NCBI RefSeq assembly: GCF_021730395.1
Contig: NC_069365.1
Coordinates: 24,955,501-25,019,500 of the forward strand
Direction of reading: 5' to 3'
Source: Mercenaria mercenaria
Taxonomy: Eukaryota; Mollusca; Bivalvia; Venerida; Veneridae
DNA length: 64,000 bases
Shown here one piece after another: positions 12,109 to 24,706 of the stretch (positions within the stretch are counted from its first letter, which is position 1; each line of letters starts with the position of its first letter). Both the position numbers and the translations under genes were made by a program. The notes below the pieces were generated by a model. The model saw only the letters and a program-made list of their open reading frames with translations. It did no database searches and was not told the DNA's origin.

Positions 12109-14110
12109 TTTATTTTTTTGTACAAAATGTGCCGAAAAGCTGCACACTAATTGTCAAAGAAAATGGGACGAAACAGATTTTGGTCTACATTTCATAGACG
12201 CCGTGTTAGTTATAAACATGTTGCAAGTTGTTCAATACAGTTGAACAACGCGTCAAAACACACTATAGTCAGTTCATAAGGGTTTTTTTTTTGTACCGTC
12301 TGATGTGACCTTTCTTACTTAATTGTTCATAACCAGGCCTGCAATCACAAAGTTGACCTGTTTTTCTACTTCCATAACGCTGCCGAAATTTTATCACACA
12401 ATATCAATTTTCACCCTCACATTTGTCCAAAGCCAAAACACAACAAAAACACCTATCAAGAATCATTGTGAACCTACAAAATCAGCTCAAAATCACTTAT
12501 GATCAGCGAAAAAAAAAGACGAAAACTATTTAGATGCAAATATGGATCATAATATCCTTAAGACCATCTGAAAAACCGTATTATACAGCTTCACGCTAAA
12601 GACTAAAATATAGCTAAAACGCATACATGAAGAAAAAAGTGCATACAATGTTTCAGGTTGACGGATGGACAGATGAATAAATATGCAGACAGACATGGCT
12701 GTAACATAATACAAATATGATATCAAAAAGTAAAGTAATTTATTTTGAACGGTTTTGAAAAAAAGAAACTCTTACTAACAGAGTTCCCGTAGATGGATAT
12801 CGTTTAAACAGAAAAGTTTAAATTCAAATTCAGGAGACTTTTAATATATTGTTGTTCCGGTTCCTGTTGATTATAACAACAAGTTTTACGATCACATTTG
12901 AAAATTCTGTTTATATTGTTAACTTATATGATAGTGGAATAACTCGAAATGCCCGGGAAATTAATCTTCGCCAGCTGCAGATGTATCCACATGGACAATA
13001 TTCTTAAATAAAAAGAACATTTTATTCGAAAGAATGGTTACTAACACTTTACATGATAACTAACTTATAACATATCATTGATAACAACATTTTTGAAATA
13101 AAAAACAGGAACACAACACAACATACATACATGATACAACAACAGAAGCAACGTAGATACACAATATACTTTAATACTCTTGTATCAGTTTCAAAAACTT
13201 TAAACCTGCATTAAGTCAATAACAGTATGCACAGATCGACGGTGCTGATCGACCCGTAAACTGAAATTTGGCGCGGATTTTTTTTTCTAAAAACCGTATC
13301 ATTCTACAAAATTTCCCGATCATGGTCTCAGTAGCCAGTTGTGTTATTTCAATGCAGCCGTGTGTATACTCCGTCTCTGATGTTTTCCAAGAGTGCACTT
13401 ATGGAGTTTGGACTTGGCGTTTGCAGTTACGGGTTCTTATACAACTTGAACAGTCAACATATTTAATTGTAGTCAGCCTTAATATTTTATCATATAAAAT
13501 ACCATTACCAAATGAGTAAATATGGACCTCAATGATGCTCGTCAAGGAGGATTTTTTTTATAAAATTTAGTAACAAAAGTCCCGTTGCTTATAAGCAAAA
13601 TAATTTTTTTGATGTGAAGCTATGTTGGGCATAACACAATTTTAAACAAGTCATAAACGCCTTTGTTCCAAAAGCATTGCCTTTGTAATGACACGGGAAG
13701 AACAGTTCTACCGTCTCCTGAAAAGTTGCCATTTCGCACATCAACACCGTCGGTATAGCTTGTTATTGACTAATCCAATAACGGAAACCAAAGTGTTAGC
13801 TTGACTTTAAAAGCTAAAAAAATCTGTAATATTTCGTTTAAACATAATAACTAAGTGGTCCGTCAGTTTCTTAAATTTGTCAAGGTTGGATGAACAATTA
13901 AAAGAAAAAACACTTTCTGAATTAATGAATGTTCGGCTATAGATAAACACAGATGAGAAAATGCAGAAAAGTAAGCGGGATTTTCTATTTTCGGTAAACC
14001 TGATTTGGAATCCCATTTTCTGCCACCGTATGTATACTCTTAGAAGTTAAAACCTTGAAACATCATGAAGAACGTTTGAAAGGACGAAATTTTGAACGAT
14101 AGATATTTTA
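11861..14110. other. Spacer with a 30-T run and dispersed repeat fragments
   Basis: No gene supported. It includes a pure run of 30 T at 12069-12098 followed by a short GT run. Around 12660-12690 there is GACGGATGGACAGATG, the kind of degenerate GACGGACAGA motif that marks ends of DNA elements elsewhere in the window. The frame across the T run is an artefact of the homopolymer. Confidence 0.4.
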
Positions 14111-14342
14111 GCCGTGCCATGAGAAAACCAACATAGTGGGTATGCGACCAGCATGGATCCAGACCAGCCTGCGCATCCGCGCAGTCTGGTCAGGCTCCAT
14201 GCTGTTCGCTAACAGTTTCTCCAATTCCAATAGGCTTTAAAAGCGAACAGCATGGAGCCTGACCAGACTGCGCGGATGCGCAGGCTGGTCTGGATCCATG
14301 CTGGTCGCAAACCCACTATGTTGATTTTCTCATGGCACGGCT
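14111..14342. mobile_element. Foldback MITE, ~100-bp arms
   Basis: The left arm begins GCCGTGCCATGAGAAAACCA and the right arm is its near-perfect reverse complement, ending TTTTCTCATGGCACGGC. The arms contain GGATCCAGACCAGCCTGCGC and its inverse and enclose a loop of about 32 bases, so the single strand would form a long hairpin. A related copy lies at 26098-26309. No coding capacity. Confidence 0.85.
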
Positions 14343-14937
14343 CATTTAGTGTTTTCTTGAAAAGCGCAAACAGGCGAATCTCGAGCTTTTATAGCAACAA
14401 CAGCAACTAAACAGCAAGTATGGTTTTATGTTATTTATATCTCATACAGTGGTTAAAGTTATAAGATTTAATAAATGTTTAAAGTAAAATGGCAAACTAT
14501 ATTTTACATACTTTGAACAAAAAAAATCTGCAAGAGAGGAAAGGATAGCATGGTAATCAACTTTTATTAAGACATGGTAATATGTATATATTTAATGTCA
14601 TAACTTCGTTTTTGTCATTGTGAATCAACTGAAGGCATTTTCTGAATTAAAATTATATGCACTTCATGAATAGCTTGCCGGTCGATAGTTACCGCCTCAA
14701 AACGAGTGTAATAGTTTTAACTACTGACCAGCAAACAATAGCAAACATGTATTTTAAGACGTCAGTAATAATCTTTCAGAATTTTTCTTTTTCAAGTTTT
14801 GACTTCAGCACAGCAAAACATTGTTTTTAATTACAGACATTACAGATAGATCAATAGTACACACTATAAACCGGCGATATATATATGGTGTCATTAAAAA
14901 ATGATTCTTTTAATTTGAAGTTTAAACAAAGCCTTAC

Positions 14938-15021
14938 CGCTGAACTATGTGAAGAACTCTTATGATCTGCAGGGAACACAGGGTGTGGCAACCTGTGTGC
15001 GGTCCCACCCGTCGTCGCCAT
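14938..15021 (-). CDS. Candidate first coding exon (28 codons)
   Basis: ATG at 15021 lies in a good Kozak setting (AAAATGG) and opens MATTGGTAHRLPHPVFPADH, running 28 codons to a donor GCG|GTAAGG at 14938/14937, phase 0. The short region is much more GC- and CpG-rich than its surroundings, as expected of a coding 5' exon. No domain is recognisable in so short a piece, and no downstream exon was identified with confidence. Chance occurrence is possible. Confidence 0.35.
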
Positions 15022-16404
15022 TTTTACCAGACGTATAATGTCACACATTTTTGTCTGATGGAATCAGTTTCCTGCTTTGTCAATCACTCAATATTTAGGT
15101 TCATCCAAAATGTAATAAAACCTATGTCAGCACAATTGCATATGGTACTTTGAACAACAACAACGTGCCACCGAATTGATTTTAACAAAAGTACTTCCTT
15201 TCTGATAATTTGTCCTATTGTTTTTACGTTCACAGCCTAGACATCGGCAGTGGCATTCAAGGTGGAACAGTACATCGGTGCCACACCTTATTTACCGAAC
15301 TACGGACACTTCACGAAAAGACCCCTTCCAGTGCTCATAAAATAGACTGAAAAACTTCGGTGTAAATTATTCCCATACTATAAACTACATCTAAAGCTGA
15401 CTTAAAAAGATCTAATGTTTATTTATAACAATGAAGGTGATCATTTTTTTTGGAAAAGTAAACAAATAACGCTTCTGAATTGAAGTAATCTTCAATTTTG
15501 TCTTTTATTGGCTATGAAAATTATTTATCTCCAATATAACACTTTATACTAAATATATATGAGCAATAAATTCAGATGTAATCGAATTTGTTTAAACACA
15601 GTAGCTCTTTATCGAAATGATACAGTCCTTCACAATTGAATAAATAAACATTTTATGAAGATTATCAATACAGAAATAAGAAAGGCACTCGAAAACACAG
15701 TGTGAATGGTAACCAGCGTGCAGACAAATGCTTAACAATCTGTGTGAATCAGTGAGACTACAGCAACAATACAGAGATAGACAATTTTTATCAAAGTAAA
15801 TACCACTAATCTCTGACCCTAACATTTCCATTGTTGTGAGCTAAATGCCGCTCTAACATTTATTAAAATTACGCGTTTATCTTGGATTTGTGTAAAACCA
15901 TCAAATGAATTTTGTGAAAAGTCTGAATCACTATATGATAAAGCTTGCGTTTTAGTTACCAACAGGTTAGGATTCGGAAAGGATTTGGAAATTAAAATAC
16001 ATCAAACAAGTATCTGGGGAGCCTATGATAAATTGTCACCTAATAGATAGAAAACATGTAGCATTTATAAAAAATGACATTTTATTAAGAAGACAAATGC
16101 AGTTTTGGAATTTAACTATATACGCTTTCATGTGAATATTTGTGTTTCGATTTAGCGTGATTTTAAATCACATGGCGACTTTCCGATGTGTCCAAGAGGA
16201 CAGAATTTCAGACAAACACAGAGGGTAGCCAAGTAGACCAACGCCTTCTGCAAGCTAGCTGTAAGTCTAGACTATAAAATGGCAGTATTTCTATGCTAAT
16301 TTTAAGAAATCCAAGGCAACTTTGATGTAAGCAGAATATAACACATTTTGTTGTAACCTGAAAATGAAATTTAAAATCGCTTATACATGTATCAAATAAG
16401 GAAA
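15022..16404. other. Spacer
   Basis: No supported gene. A CpG-richer patch at 15238-15350 follows a possible acceptor (TTTTTACGTTCACAG) with a 37-codon open frame on the plus strand. This is too short to call an exon. Confidence 0.3.
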
Positions 16405-17107
16405 TTTGGAACAAAGATAAATATATGCTAGCGAACAATAACAGCCCGGGTACCTATAATTTTTATTATTACATACTCGTTTCTATTCCCCGTTAAGTTA
16501 CACTGGTACCGGAAACGTGACATAATTCAGTGTGTGTTGTTGCACTATTTTTTCTATTTAGTTCAATATTGTCAATCCTATTCAGGCTATTGAACATATT
16601 TATGAAATTTACATAATATTTATACGTGTAGATTCGTATGTAATAAAAAGGTTATTATCTTTGCATCGGGAAATATGCACTCGTTCTTCAGTGGAAGAAT
16701 ATTGCGCTCCTAAAGTCGCGCAATATTTCCGCTGAAGAACTCGTGCATATTTCCCGATACAAAGCTAATAACCTATACATATATATTTCCGTTTTAAACT
16801 TCATCTTAGTTAGTACACAAAGTTGAAAGAAATTCTGTCCGCAGGAAATTTTTGCCTATATACATATAGAAAACTGTCCGATATGTCTTTAAGTAGAAAA
16901 TAAGCGCGCTTTTGAACAAAGATAAATACATGCTAGCGAACAATTACAGCCCGGGTACCTATAATTTTTAATATATATTTCCGTTTTAAACTTGACTCTT
17001 AGTTAGTACACAAAGCTGAAAGAAATTCTGTCCGCAGGAATTTTTTGCCTATATACATATAGAAAACTGTCCGATATGTCTTTAAGTAGAAAATAAGCGC
17101 GCTTTTG
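16405..17107. repeat. Local direct duplication, one copy interrupted by ~310 bp
   Basis: The block GAACAAAGATAAATATATGC...GCCCGGGTACC at 16405-16465 recurs at 16912-16975. The block TATTTCCGTTTTAAACTT...AAATAAGCGCGCTTTTG at 16783-16912 recurs at 16975-17107 with few differences. In the second copy the two blocks are directly joined; in the first they are separated by about 310 bp that includes the hairpin element at 16650-16772. Confidence 0.85.
16650..16772. mobile_element. Hairpin MITE, ~56-bp arms
   Basis: The left arm starts GGTTATTATCTTTGCATCGG and the right arm ends with its reverse complement AAAGCTAATAACC. The arms share CGGGAAATATGCAC and ATATTGCGC in inverted orientation around a loop of about 10 bases (TCCTAAAGTC). 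It is absent from the second copy of the surrounding duplication. Confidence 0.8.
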
Positions 17108-17689
17108 TGGGAAATGGTAAACTGTACATACAGGGAGCAAGTGCAGAATATTCAAATGTAGGTTATAGTAAGACTCAAACAGGATATTCTAAACAAGAAT
17201 ATTGAATGGGAGGGTATGTTTTCGCCAGTCTGAACCGGCTAATATTTCTATAAACAGAAGACTGAATGTACATGTATTATTATTGTTCCTTTCTAAGTTA
17301 CTACCAGGTTTAACGTAATCCCTCTTTGCTTAAAATGCGTATGTTTTTTTGAAATTCGGGTATAGTTTCATCCATGTAAATGATACCAGTTAGAAACTGA
17401 GAAAAGCAGTCTTGAAAAATTGGAACAAGTTTTCATTTTCATTCCATTCTTTTTTACTTTGTTAATCTGATGCTTTGTAACTAAGTAATTTGTATTTATG
17501 TCTGAATTTACTGAGCATCCTTGTTTATGTCAGTGTTAAATGTCGTATATACAAAACCTAACTTTTTAATAAACGTTTTGCTTTTTCCTGGTTGGTAAAT
17601 TATTGGGGCGCTGCAAACATAGATCCAACTTGACATGGCTTAATTCAGGACAACATAATAAATACAATGATTATCTTCGAAACAGGCAT

Positions 17690-18050
17690 GAAATTTGGGA
17701 AGAAAATGGATGCTATAGTGATGGAGTTCGAGAGGAAAATTGTGGCAAGGTATGTGTAATGCAGACACGTAGGGCAGAGATGGACTTCGAGAGAAAAACT
17801 AAGGCAATGTTAGTGTATAACAGACACGGAATTCGTGAAGAATCGTAAGGCAAAGTAAGTGTAGGAACTCGAGAGGAAAATTGAGGCATTGTAAATGTAA
17901 GGCAGAGATGGCCTTCGAGAGAAAAAACTGAGGTAATGTTAGTGAAGGGCAGAAACGGAATTCGTGAGGAATCTTAAGGTAATCTAAGTGTTTGGGAGCG
18001 ACGTGAAGACAACAGATTCAGGCAACGTAGGTGTAGTGCAGCGACGCCTA
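17690..18050 (+). repeat. Degenerate minisatellite, ~45-50-bp unit
   Basis: Units built around TTCGAGAGRAAAA, GGCAATGTTAGTGTA and GGCAGAGATGG recur about seven times between 17690 and 18050, with indels. A partial open frame (17603-17848) crosses the first units and breaks down after them. I read this as an ageing tandem repeat rather than a gene. Confidence 0.6.
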
Positions 18051-19753
18051 GACGAGAAAGAAATGGATCAAAACTGATGGAGCATAGACAGCTATGACTA
18101 AAACATTAACTAACAACACAAGATCCTAGTATTATATGTTTATCAGAAACATGTTCGTCAAAATAGTAATATGTTGTGCAGGCTTCTTAATAGTTTCTCA
18201 ATAGTTCTGATTCCCATCTCAATGACGGAACGTCCATTATCAATGTTATGCCCAAGTTCGTATTTGTCACATATCCGATTCGTTTATTTAAACTTTTACA
18301 TGACAATATGACGAATAGCATACATTTTTACAAGAAAGTTAAGCATAGATAAAATATTTCTATGCGGTTATCACGCCAAACCTGACACACTGCACATCAA
18401 GGATCAAGGATACTGTCTCTGCTAGCAACGGTATTTTTCTGTTGCAACGTCAGATATTTAGCATGAAAAAAAATCGTTTGAACTTGGAAGACGTTAAACT
18501 TTCACTGCACGAACACAAGCCACAATCAATCACGGAACAATGTTATGGTTATCTTTTATTTGATATAGGATTACAGAACAATTGTCATATTTTATCTGAA
18601 GTGTTCCTCCTTATAGATAACGAAATGTAACAGCAGGAAATTCCATGTCTGCGTTTGCTGTGAAATATGTTTATCATATCAAACTAGCTGTTTAATTCAA
18701 CGACTTGGCAAATAATATTCTTATTTTAATCAGTCCGCAACATAATTGTTAAAACATAACAAAACTAAGCCTAGAAAGAAAAAAAATATAAGTGGCCTGT
18801 TTCAAATGGTTTTAATGAAACATTGTTAAAACATGCACGATAGTCAATTATGATGCCTTAATTAGTTCTGTCCTATGGATAGAAATTATCAATATTCTCT
18901 TTAGAAACAATACATGAATTTTATGATCCAAGTAACAAATAATGAACAGGCTATAGGCTGCCTTCTCCCGCTGCATTAAATACACACAATTTACCAGCAT
19001 TGATATCATCATTTGAAATGATTTTGTTACTGTGATGCTTTGCTGTTCACGAGTTGAGTAAAATTTGGAAGTTGAAACTGATACTTTCGTTGTGAATATT
19101 TAGATCTATTTGTTATTGAAATGATTTTTTAAAACTCAAATCGCCAATTATAACGACAGGATATAGCACATTGCAAAATAAAATGCAGTCTCACGTAGAC
19201 GAAATCCAACAGCAATGTATGTATTGGTATACAACTGACTGACATTTACGCAATAATGCACAGATCATGGAAATAATAATGAATAAACATAAAGTAGATA
19301 TACATACACCAAGTAAAATGATCAGTCAAACATTTGGTTTTCGCTACAGTCATGGTTCTTCATTATCTTCATGTTAGGTGCAAACTGATTTGGACAGCGT
19401 GAACTAAGCCTCTAGCAAGCATGTGTCATTTTTCTTTTGTATTTAAATCTATATACTATTCATATTGTAAATGGTCAATATTATTGAGTAGCATAACCAA
19501 CAAGCCTGTAATGTTTTGTAATAACGCCATTGTTACTGTCGACAGCGGTAATGAACAGACTGTCCAAAGCAAACCGACTCTGCTATTATATTTCTTGATA
19601 GTTTTCTATTCCGCTTCAAAAAGTTCTTCTTAAAGACTTTATTCCTTACAACAAAAAATAAAAAAATAATGCCTGAAACTTTTTTTAAATTGTATTCATA
19701 GAAAAGTAGAACACTAAAACTTACAAATTAGCAACATAAGTTTGAATTATTAC
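18051..19753. other. Spacer
   Basis: AT-rich, with no supported gene or named repeat. The frame at 18442-18630 has no recognisable features. Confidence 0.4.
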
Positions 19754-19945
19754 CTTACTGTTAGGATTATACTTCTTAGGTAAGCCTCTTCTCTCTTCCC
19801 CTTGCACCTTCTTAGCAATGAATCTGTCTGTCTCTTTCCGTTTTACAGATCCGTGAACCGGAGTTTCCAAATGAGAATTCGTCCTGCTATGTAATCTAGG
19901 CTTTGTTCTTGCTAGAAATGTTAGAATGTGTGCTGGGGTGAACAT
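19754..19945 (-). CDS. Candidate coding exon, basic unknown peptide
   Basis: An open frame from ATG at 19945 (MFTPAHILTFLARTKPRLHS) runs 64 codons to a possible donor AAG|GTAATA at 19754/19753, phase 0. The composition is basic and hydrophilic (KRKETDRFIAKKVQGEERRG), unlike translated spacer. A possible acceptor (AACCTAG|A) lies 15 bases before the ATG, so it may be an internal exon. No domain recognised. Confidence 0.3.
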
Positions 19946-22744
19946 ATTGTCAATTCTAGGTTATGTTCTATAGAGTGAAAACTTTAATATCCAAACATCC
20001 GAATCCAAACTGAAGTGGAACCAACTGTGACATTCTCTTTTACCTAAACATATACCTATTACGTTTTTGTTTATGGCGCAGACTATGTAAATCCCCAGGA
20101 CTTATCCTTTATTGCTACAGACAAAAATATACCCAAGTCATGAAATAGTAGATAAGACATGCATGCGTTTTCAATATTTCACCTTTCACTTAAATTTACA
20201 CCTTCCCGTGTCATTAATGATAGAACTCTGCATGTTCTACGTGGTCTGTCTAAATAGATATAGCTTAAAACAATAAGTCAATATTGGCAAATTACAGATA
20301 ACGAGGCGGCAAATCGTATCTTTATGACATGTTCTCATCATTGTTTCGTGATTAAACACCATCAATAATTGTTCACCAGTAACAATTTTCCGGGTAATTT
20401 GGTTTTTTAACTTTCACGAAGATCAGTTCAATACTTCATCTTACATGGTGTTTTACCATGGTTGATAAATTATCATCATTATTATTATTGTTATTATTAT
20501 CGTATTATTACTATTATTATTATTATTATCATTATACATGTCCCTTGAGCTCTAGTTAAATAAAAACCTTTATCGATATCATTCACACAAAAATATAACA
20601 AAAAGGTTGATTTTAATGTTAGTATTTTATATTTCCCTTATTTAGACGGAAAGCGCTCCTCACAATATATTTTGCGATATACATTCCTTAATCTATAAGA
20701 TTTGTTAGAAAGTGAAGCCATGCTGAATACTTCAATAAGCATGATCAATACTTATGTTTCCAATAAATTACTACAACGGGGATGTCGGTATCATAAACTG
20801 CGTAAACCTCTTACTAAATGTGACTAATTGGTATAACCCGGCTGATTGAAAACACACTGCATGTTTACAGATGGACGCAGCTTTTTGAGTGTGTCTGACA
20901 GGACAGGTGGTAAACTACACATCAGGCATTTTTTAAAGCCCTCTGGGACTGAATTGCTTTAATGTTTGTATTTTCCCTGCTTCGTCGGGCCCTTAATAGT
21001 GTTTCTTTTCTTGTTATGCCTTCTGCAGATATGTTTAGTACCTGTGTACATGGTTATTCGTTTGCTTATAAAATCTTTCTATGAGCATTTTTGTGGTTCT
21101 TTTTAAGTCGTGCCTTTTATGGCGGGGATATTTTTATTTACACTGTCAGGAAACTTTAGTAGAAAGTAGTGATGCAACTTATTTAGACATCACAGAAACA
21201 TGTCTCACTTAAACTATTTCTCAGTCATGGGCAAAGGGGAACTATCCAACTACGATTCTTTAAAAGAAAGTGTTGAATTGTGTTACACAGCTCATTGATA
21301 AAGATAATATACTTCCTGTATATGTAGACTTGTTCAATATCGGACAAGTAGGAGGCTACGAAGAACCAGGGTTTGGTCTAGTACTGAATGTCCGTACACG
21401 AGTATTACTCAAGTACATAGTGGTACTTTCAGAGGGCTGATTTTGCTAAAATACTGCACACCCGTGTATGAAGTAATATACGAATAATCAACATGAGTTT
21501 TCCTTCACAGTTCTGCCAATGTTCCTGCCCATGCCCGGCGTAATGTAAAGGTGGTCACAAGGATCTTCCAGTATAGTTCAAGAAACATATTTAGCCTATC
21601 GATTATCGAAAAGTGTTCATTGACGAGTCGTTCGTTATTTTAAAATCTTTAACGAGACTGTCATTGCCAAATGATGACTTCGTAATTTTCGCTAGACCTT
21701 CGCTTGGCAGCAGTTCTGATATTCTGTATATCTTTTAATGTAAATTATGGCCTTTTTAAATTCGAGGTGTCCGTATACGGGACATATAATACATTATGCT
21801 ACATACATCCGTCTGTCAGAAAATATGTCCATCTCTATCCCAGAATCGTTTTCGCAATTCAGATTGAATTGATATGAAGTGCAGAAATATGTAATAATTA
21901 CCAACATAATGACTTGCTTTAATTCTGGTGAGTATTTTTAAATGCAGTTTGGCCCTATCACCTTGCAGGTTTGTCAGCCAAGAATGTACATGCTGTACTG
22001 AACATACGCAAATCCAGTCCATTTTGTTTCCAATCTGACGGCCTCTGTACATATTATTTTGATCACTGTAAAACATTTAAATAGGACAGTGGCGTATTAG
22101 TATAAGTTGACGATGGTCTTTATTTCCTTCAACGAATTTATTAGTTAACATAATTTGTATATCTGTTTTGGGCCACATCTGGCAATGCCAGTTTCACTTT
22201 TAAACGATGTTATTATATCTTTTTTGTAAAAAAAATATTTAAGTCAAGTGAAATTGTGATGATACGTTAAAGCCTGGGGTAATGCCTGTTCATTCATAAA
22301 CATTGAATAATTGGAAATATTTATAATTATTTGTGGGAGTCAAATAATTATTGGTGTAAATGTAAATATTTCCCCTGTGAACTTATCTTAATGACTTTAT
22401 TTGTTAGATGTTAGCAAAGATTGTTAATTCTGTCTCTTTGACATTAGAATGTATTCAATTTTGTCGGGCTCATCAGTTCTTGGTTTATATGATTTTATTT
22501 AATTTTGTTAAAGTGTTCCTTATGTGGGAGAGGTTGGTGGGGTAGCATGAAAATTGTTGAACATTTTATTACCACTGATGAACAGATTAAGCCAAATCGT
22601 GTCTACTGCATGTATTTTATTTGCTTGGTAGTGTTGAATGCGTCATAATTAATGAAAACAATGACCAGCTCTTGTTCATGATAGAGAATATTAAAGATAT
22701 TTCGTGTAGTTCTGTGTGTAACAGCTGGTTTACATCAGAATTAC
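19946..22744. other. Spacer with a trinucleotide microsatellite
   Basis: No gene supported. An imperfect ATT/ATC microsatellite lies at about 20471-20537. The rest is AT-rich sequence without a recognised repeat. Confidence 0.4.
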
Positions 22745-22949
22745 CTCCTTCTTGTTGTACTTTTTGTCGTACGATCCCGTTGTACAAACATACGGCTGGT
22801 TCCCTTTCGTGGATTTTGATGTGCATGGACAGCGTTTCTCGACTGGAGAAGTATTTCCCACAGTTACTGCAGAGGTTTGAGGACCCTGGTTCTTCTAGCT
22901 CATGGAAGAATGGAATTTTCCGTAGCGCTAATACTAGTAACTTCTCCAA
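22745..22949 (-). CDS. Candidate exon with one C2H2 zinc finger
   Basis: The minus frame contains CSNCGKYFSSRETLSMHIKI followed by H: Cys-x2-Cys-x12-His-x3-His, a complete classical C2H2 finger with the usual Phe and Leu core positions. The finger would bind a zinc ion and usually DNA. A possible donor GGAG|GTAATT sits at 22745/22744, and the unspliced frame stops at 22617. There is no ATG at the 5' side; acceptor-like AG sites occur in the first codons, so an internal exon is likely. One finger alone does not identify the gene. It may belong to a multi-exon minus-strand gene or be a stray remnant. Confidence 0.45.
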
Positions 22950-23140
22950 AACAACAAAAATATTATGACTGATGAAACGAGACTAAGCAGAAGACGTGAA
23001 TACACAACGTTCACTGGCTGCTGATAAGAAAACCTCACCGTAAGTATGATGAGCCATATTCGAGTATTTGGTATATATCCATCATAAGTTATGTTTTGCT
23101 ATCTGCAAGTATTATATGCAAGTATTATGGTCAAGCAGAA

Positions 23141-23216
23141 ATGCCACGAACAAAGTGCGCAGCCACCCCAAAACGCAGAAAGAAAAGGCGAACAGAACAA
23201 AGGGACAAAACTAAAG
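23141..23216 (+). CDS. Possible short basic first exon
   Basis: ATG at 23141 opens MPRTKCAATPKRRKKRRTEQ and the frame runs 25 codons to a donor AAAG|GTAAAT at 23216/23217. The very basic composition resembles a nuclear localisation sequence. It is short and sits next to repeats, so it may be chance. Confidence 0.2.
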
Positions 23217-23371
23217 GTAAATGCCTTCCCAAAGTACACGTTCTTTCCTTCCAAACAAATAAAGATCGAGTTTTGTACTCTTATTGCAAACAATAAAGTA
23301 AAACAATAGAAAATCTTAAGTGACTTTAGTAAGCTCAACAAAACACTTTCAACCACAAGAACAAAGATTGG

Positions 23372-23659
23372 TTTGTTTGTTTGTTTCGGGTTCAGCGCCG
23401 TTTTTAAACAGTATTTCAGTCATGTAACGGCTGGCAATTAACCTAACCGGTGTTCCTGGATTCTGTACCAATAAAAACCTGTTTTCCGCAAGTATCTGCC
23501 AACTTCCCCACATGAATCAGAGGAGGAGGACTAATGATTTCAGATACAATGTCATTTATCAAATAGTCACGGAGAACATACGCCCCGCCCAAGGATCGAA
23601 CTCGCGACACTGCGATCCGTAGACCAATGCTCTTCCTACTGAGCTAAGCCAGCGGACTT
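23372..23659 (-). mobile_element. tRNA-derived SINE with Meta-domain core (BivaMD-SINE1-like)
   Basis: Read on the minus strand, the head carries pol III box A (TGGCTTAGCTCAGTAGG) and box B (GAGTTCGATCC). The core with ATTTCAGATACAATG-type blocks follows, then a tail CGGCGCTGAACCCGAAAC with AAAC repeats. The copy is flanked by near-identical 13-bp direct repeats, GAACAAAGATTGG at 23359-23371 and GAACACAGATTGG at 23660-23672, which I take as the target-site duplication. The core matches what I recall of the bivalve MetaSINE family; the name is from memory. Confidence 0.8.
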
Positions 23660-23972
23660 GAACACAGATTGGTGTGGAATTTATAGTAAATTACGCACAC
23701 AATGTACTACCAAGATACTTACAAACACAATGCATATGTAAAATGGAGATACCAAATAATTTTGACAGATCGTGAGAACTAATGACAGAATTTGACAGGT
23801 GACTCATTACCTGATTAAATGTTTGCTCTTATGTTTACCTTCAAGTTTGATTTTCTTGAATAGCGTTTTCTATACTGTAGCTAAAACATATAAATTAAAA
23901 CAATAAAAGAACATAGAGTTACCTTACTGTCGTTTTGTCTATCTCATAAAAATTCAAAATTCACCATCACTT

Positions 23973-24706
23973 AGTATTTTCAAAAGTATATTAAAGAAAA
24001 ACTTTCAACTACCGCCAGTTCGTTCTTATTATCTTGTTGGTGAAAGACGTTATTCAGTAAATCTTGCAAGAATAAGAAACAATTGCAGTAACTTAAACAT
24101 TGACCTTTTCCTAAATCATCTTCGTGAAAATTCAACATGTCACTGTGGAGCCGTATGCAAAGATGCTGAGCATTACTTTTTGTCAATGTCCAACTTTTAA
24201 CGAACAACGCACAAATATATTTAGGTTGACACAACATTTCATTCTCTGAACTTGGACTGTTTGTTATTAGGAAAACATGTGCTGTTACCAGAAGAAAATG
24301 AAGAACTATTCATCGAAATTCAAAATTATATAAAACATACTAATCGTTTTGAATAGAGATTGGGTGTGTATCATTAACAATTACATCCCTGTGACTCTAA
24401 AACTCGTCCTTAATCCTTGTGGAAACTGGCATCAACTTCTTCAATCTGTTCGAGCTATTTTCTTCTTTCTTATAAGGTATTTAAACAACCCAAACATAAA
24501 TATTGCTCATTTACATTGTATTTTGCTCCTTTGGGTTATATTTGTCAGCCGATCAACTTTTATATGTTTTTTGTTAGGGGAGGGCATTTACTAATGTTGT
24601 AAGAACTTGTTGCCCAACCCTTTTTGCTTTACTTCTTTATGCTATGTATATGTTATGTTATTGTAAATATGTAAAGAGCAAATAAAATGTGATTAAACTA
24701 AATAAG
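23973..24706 (+). mobile_element. LINE 3' fragment (second family), ORF C-terminus plus 3' UTR
   Basis: The frame from 23973 reads SIFKSILKKNFQL, then YSVNLARIRNNCSNLNIDL, then a Cys-His cluster CHCGAVCKDAEHYF. After one or two frame breaks it ends LLPEENEELFIEIQNYIKHT up to a TAG at 24354-24356. The pattern RIRNNCSNLN...C.CG...EDAEHYF is typical of the C-terminus of jockey/CR1-like LINE proteins in molluscs. The 3' UTR extends to about 24706 and ends in AAACTAAATAAG. The copy is 5'-truncated and dead. It differs from the families at 2.2 kb and 37 kb. Confidence 0.75.

Noticed and set aside
12050-12244. Frames on both strands across 12.05-12.24 kb
   Set aside because: They are carried by a run of 30 T and would encode poly-Phe or poly-Lys.
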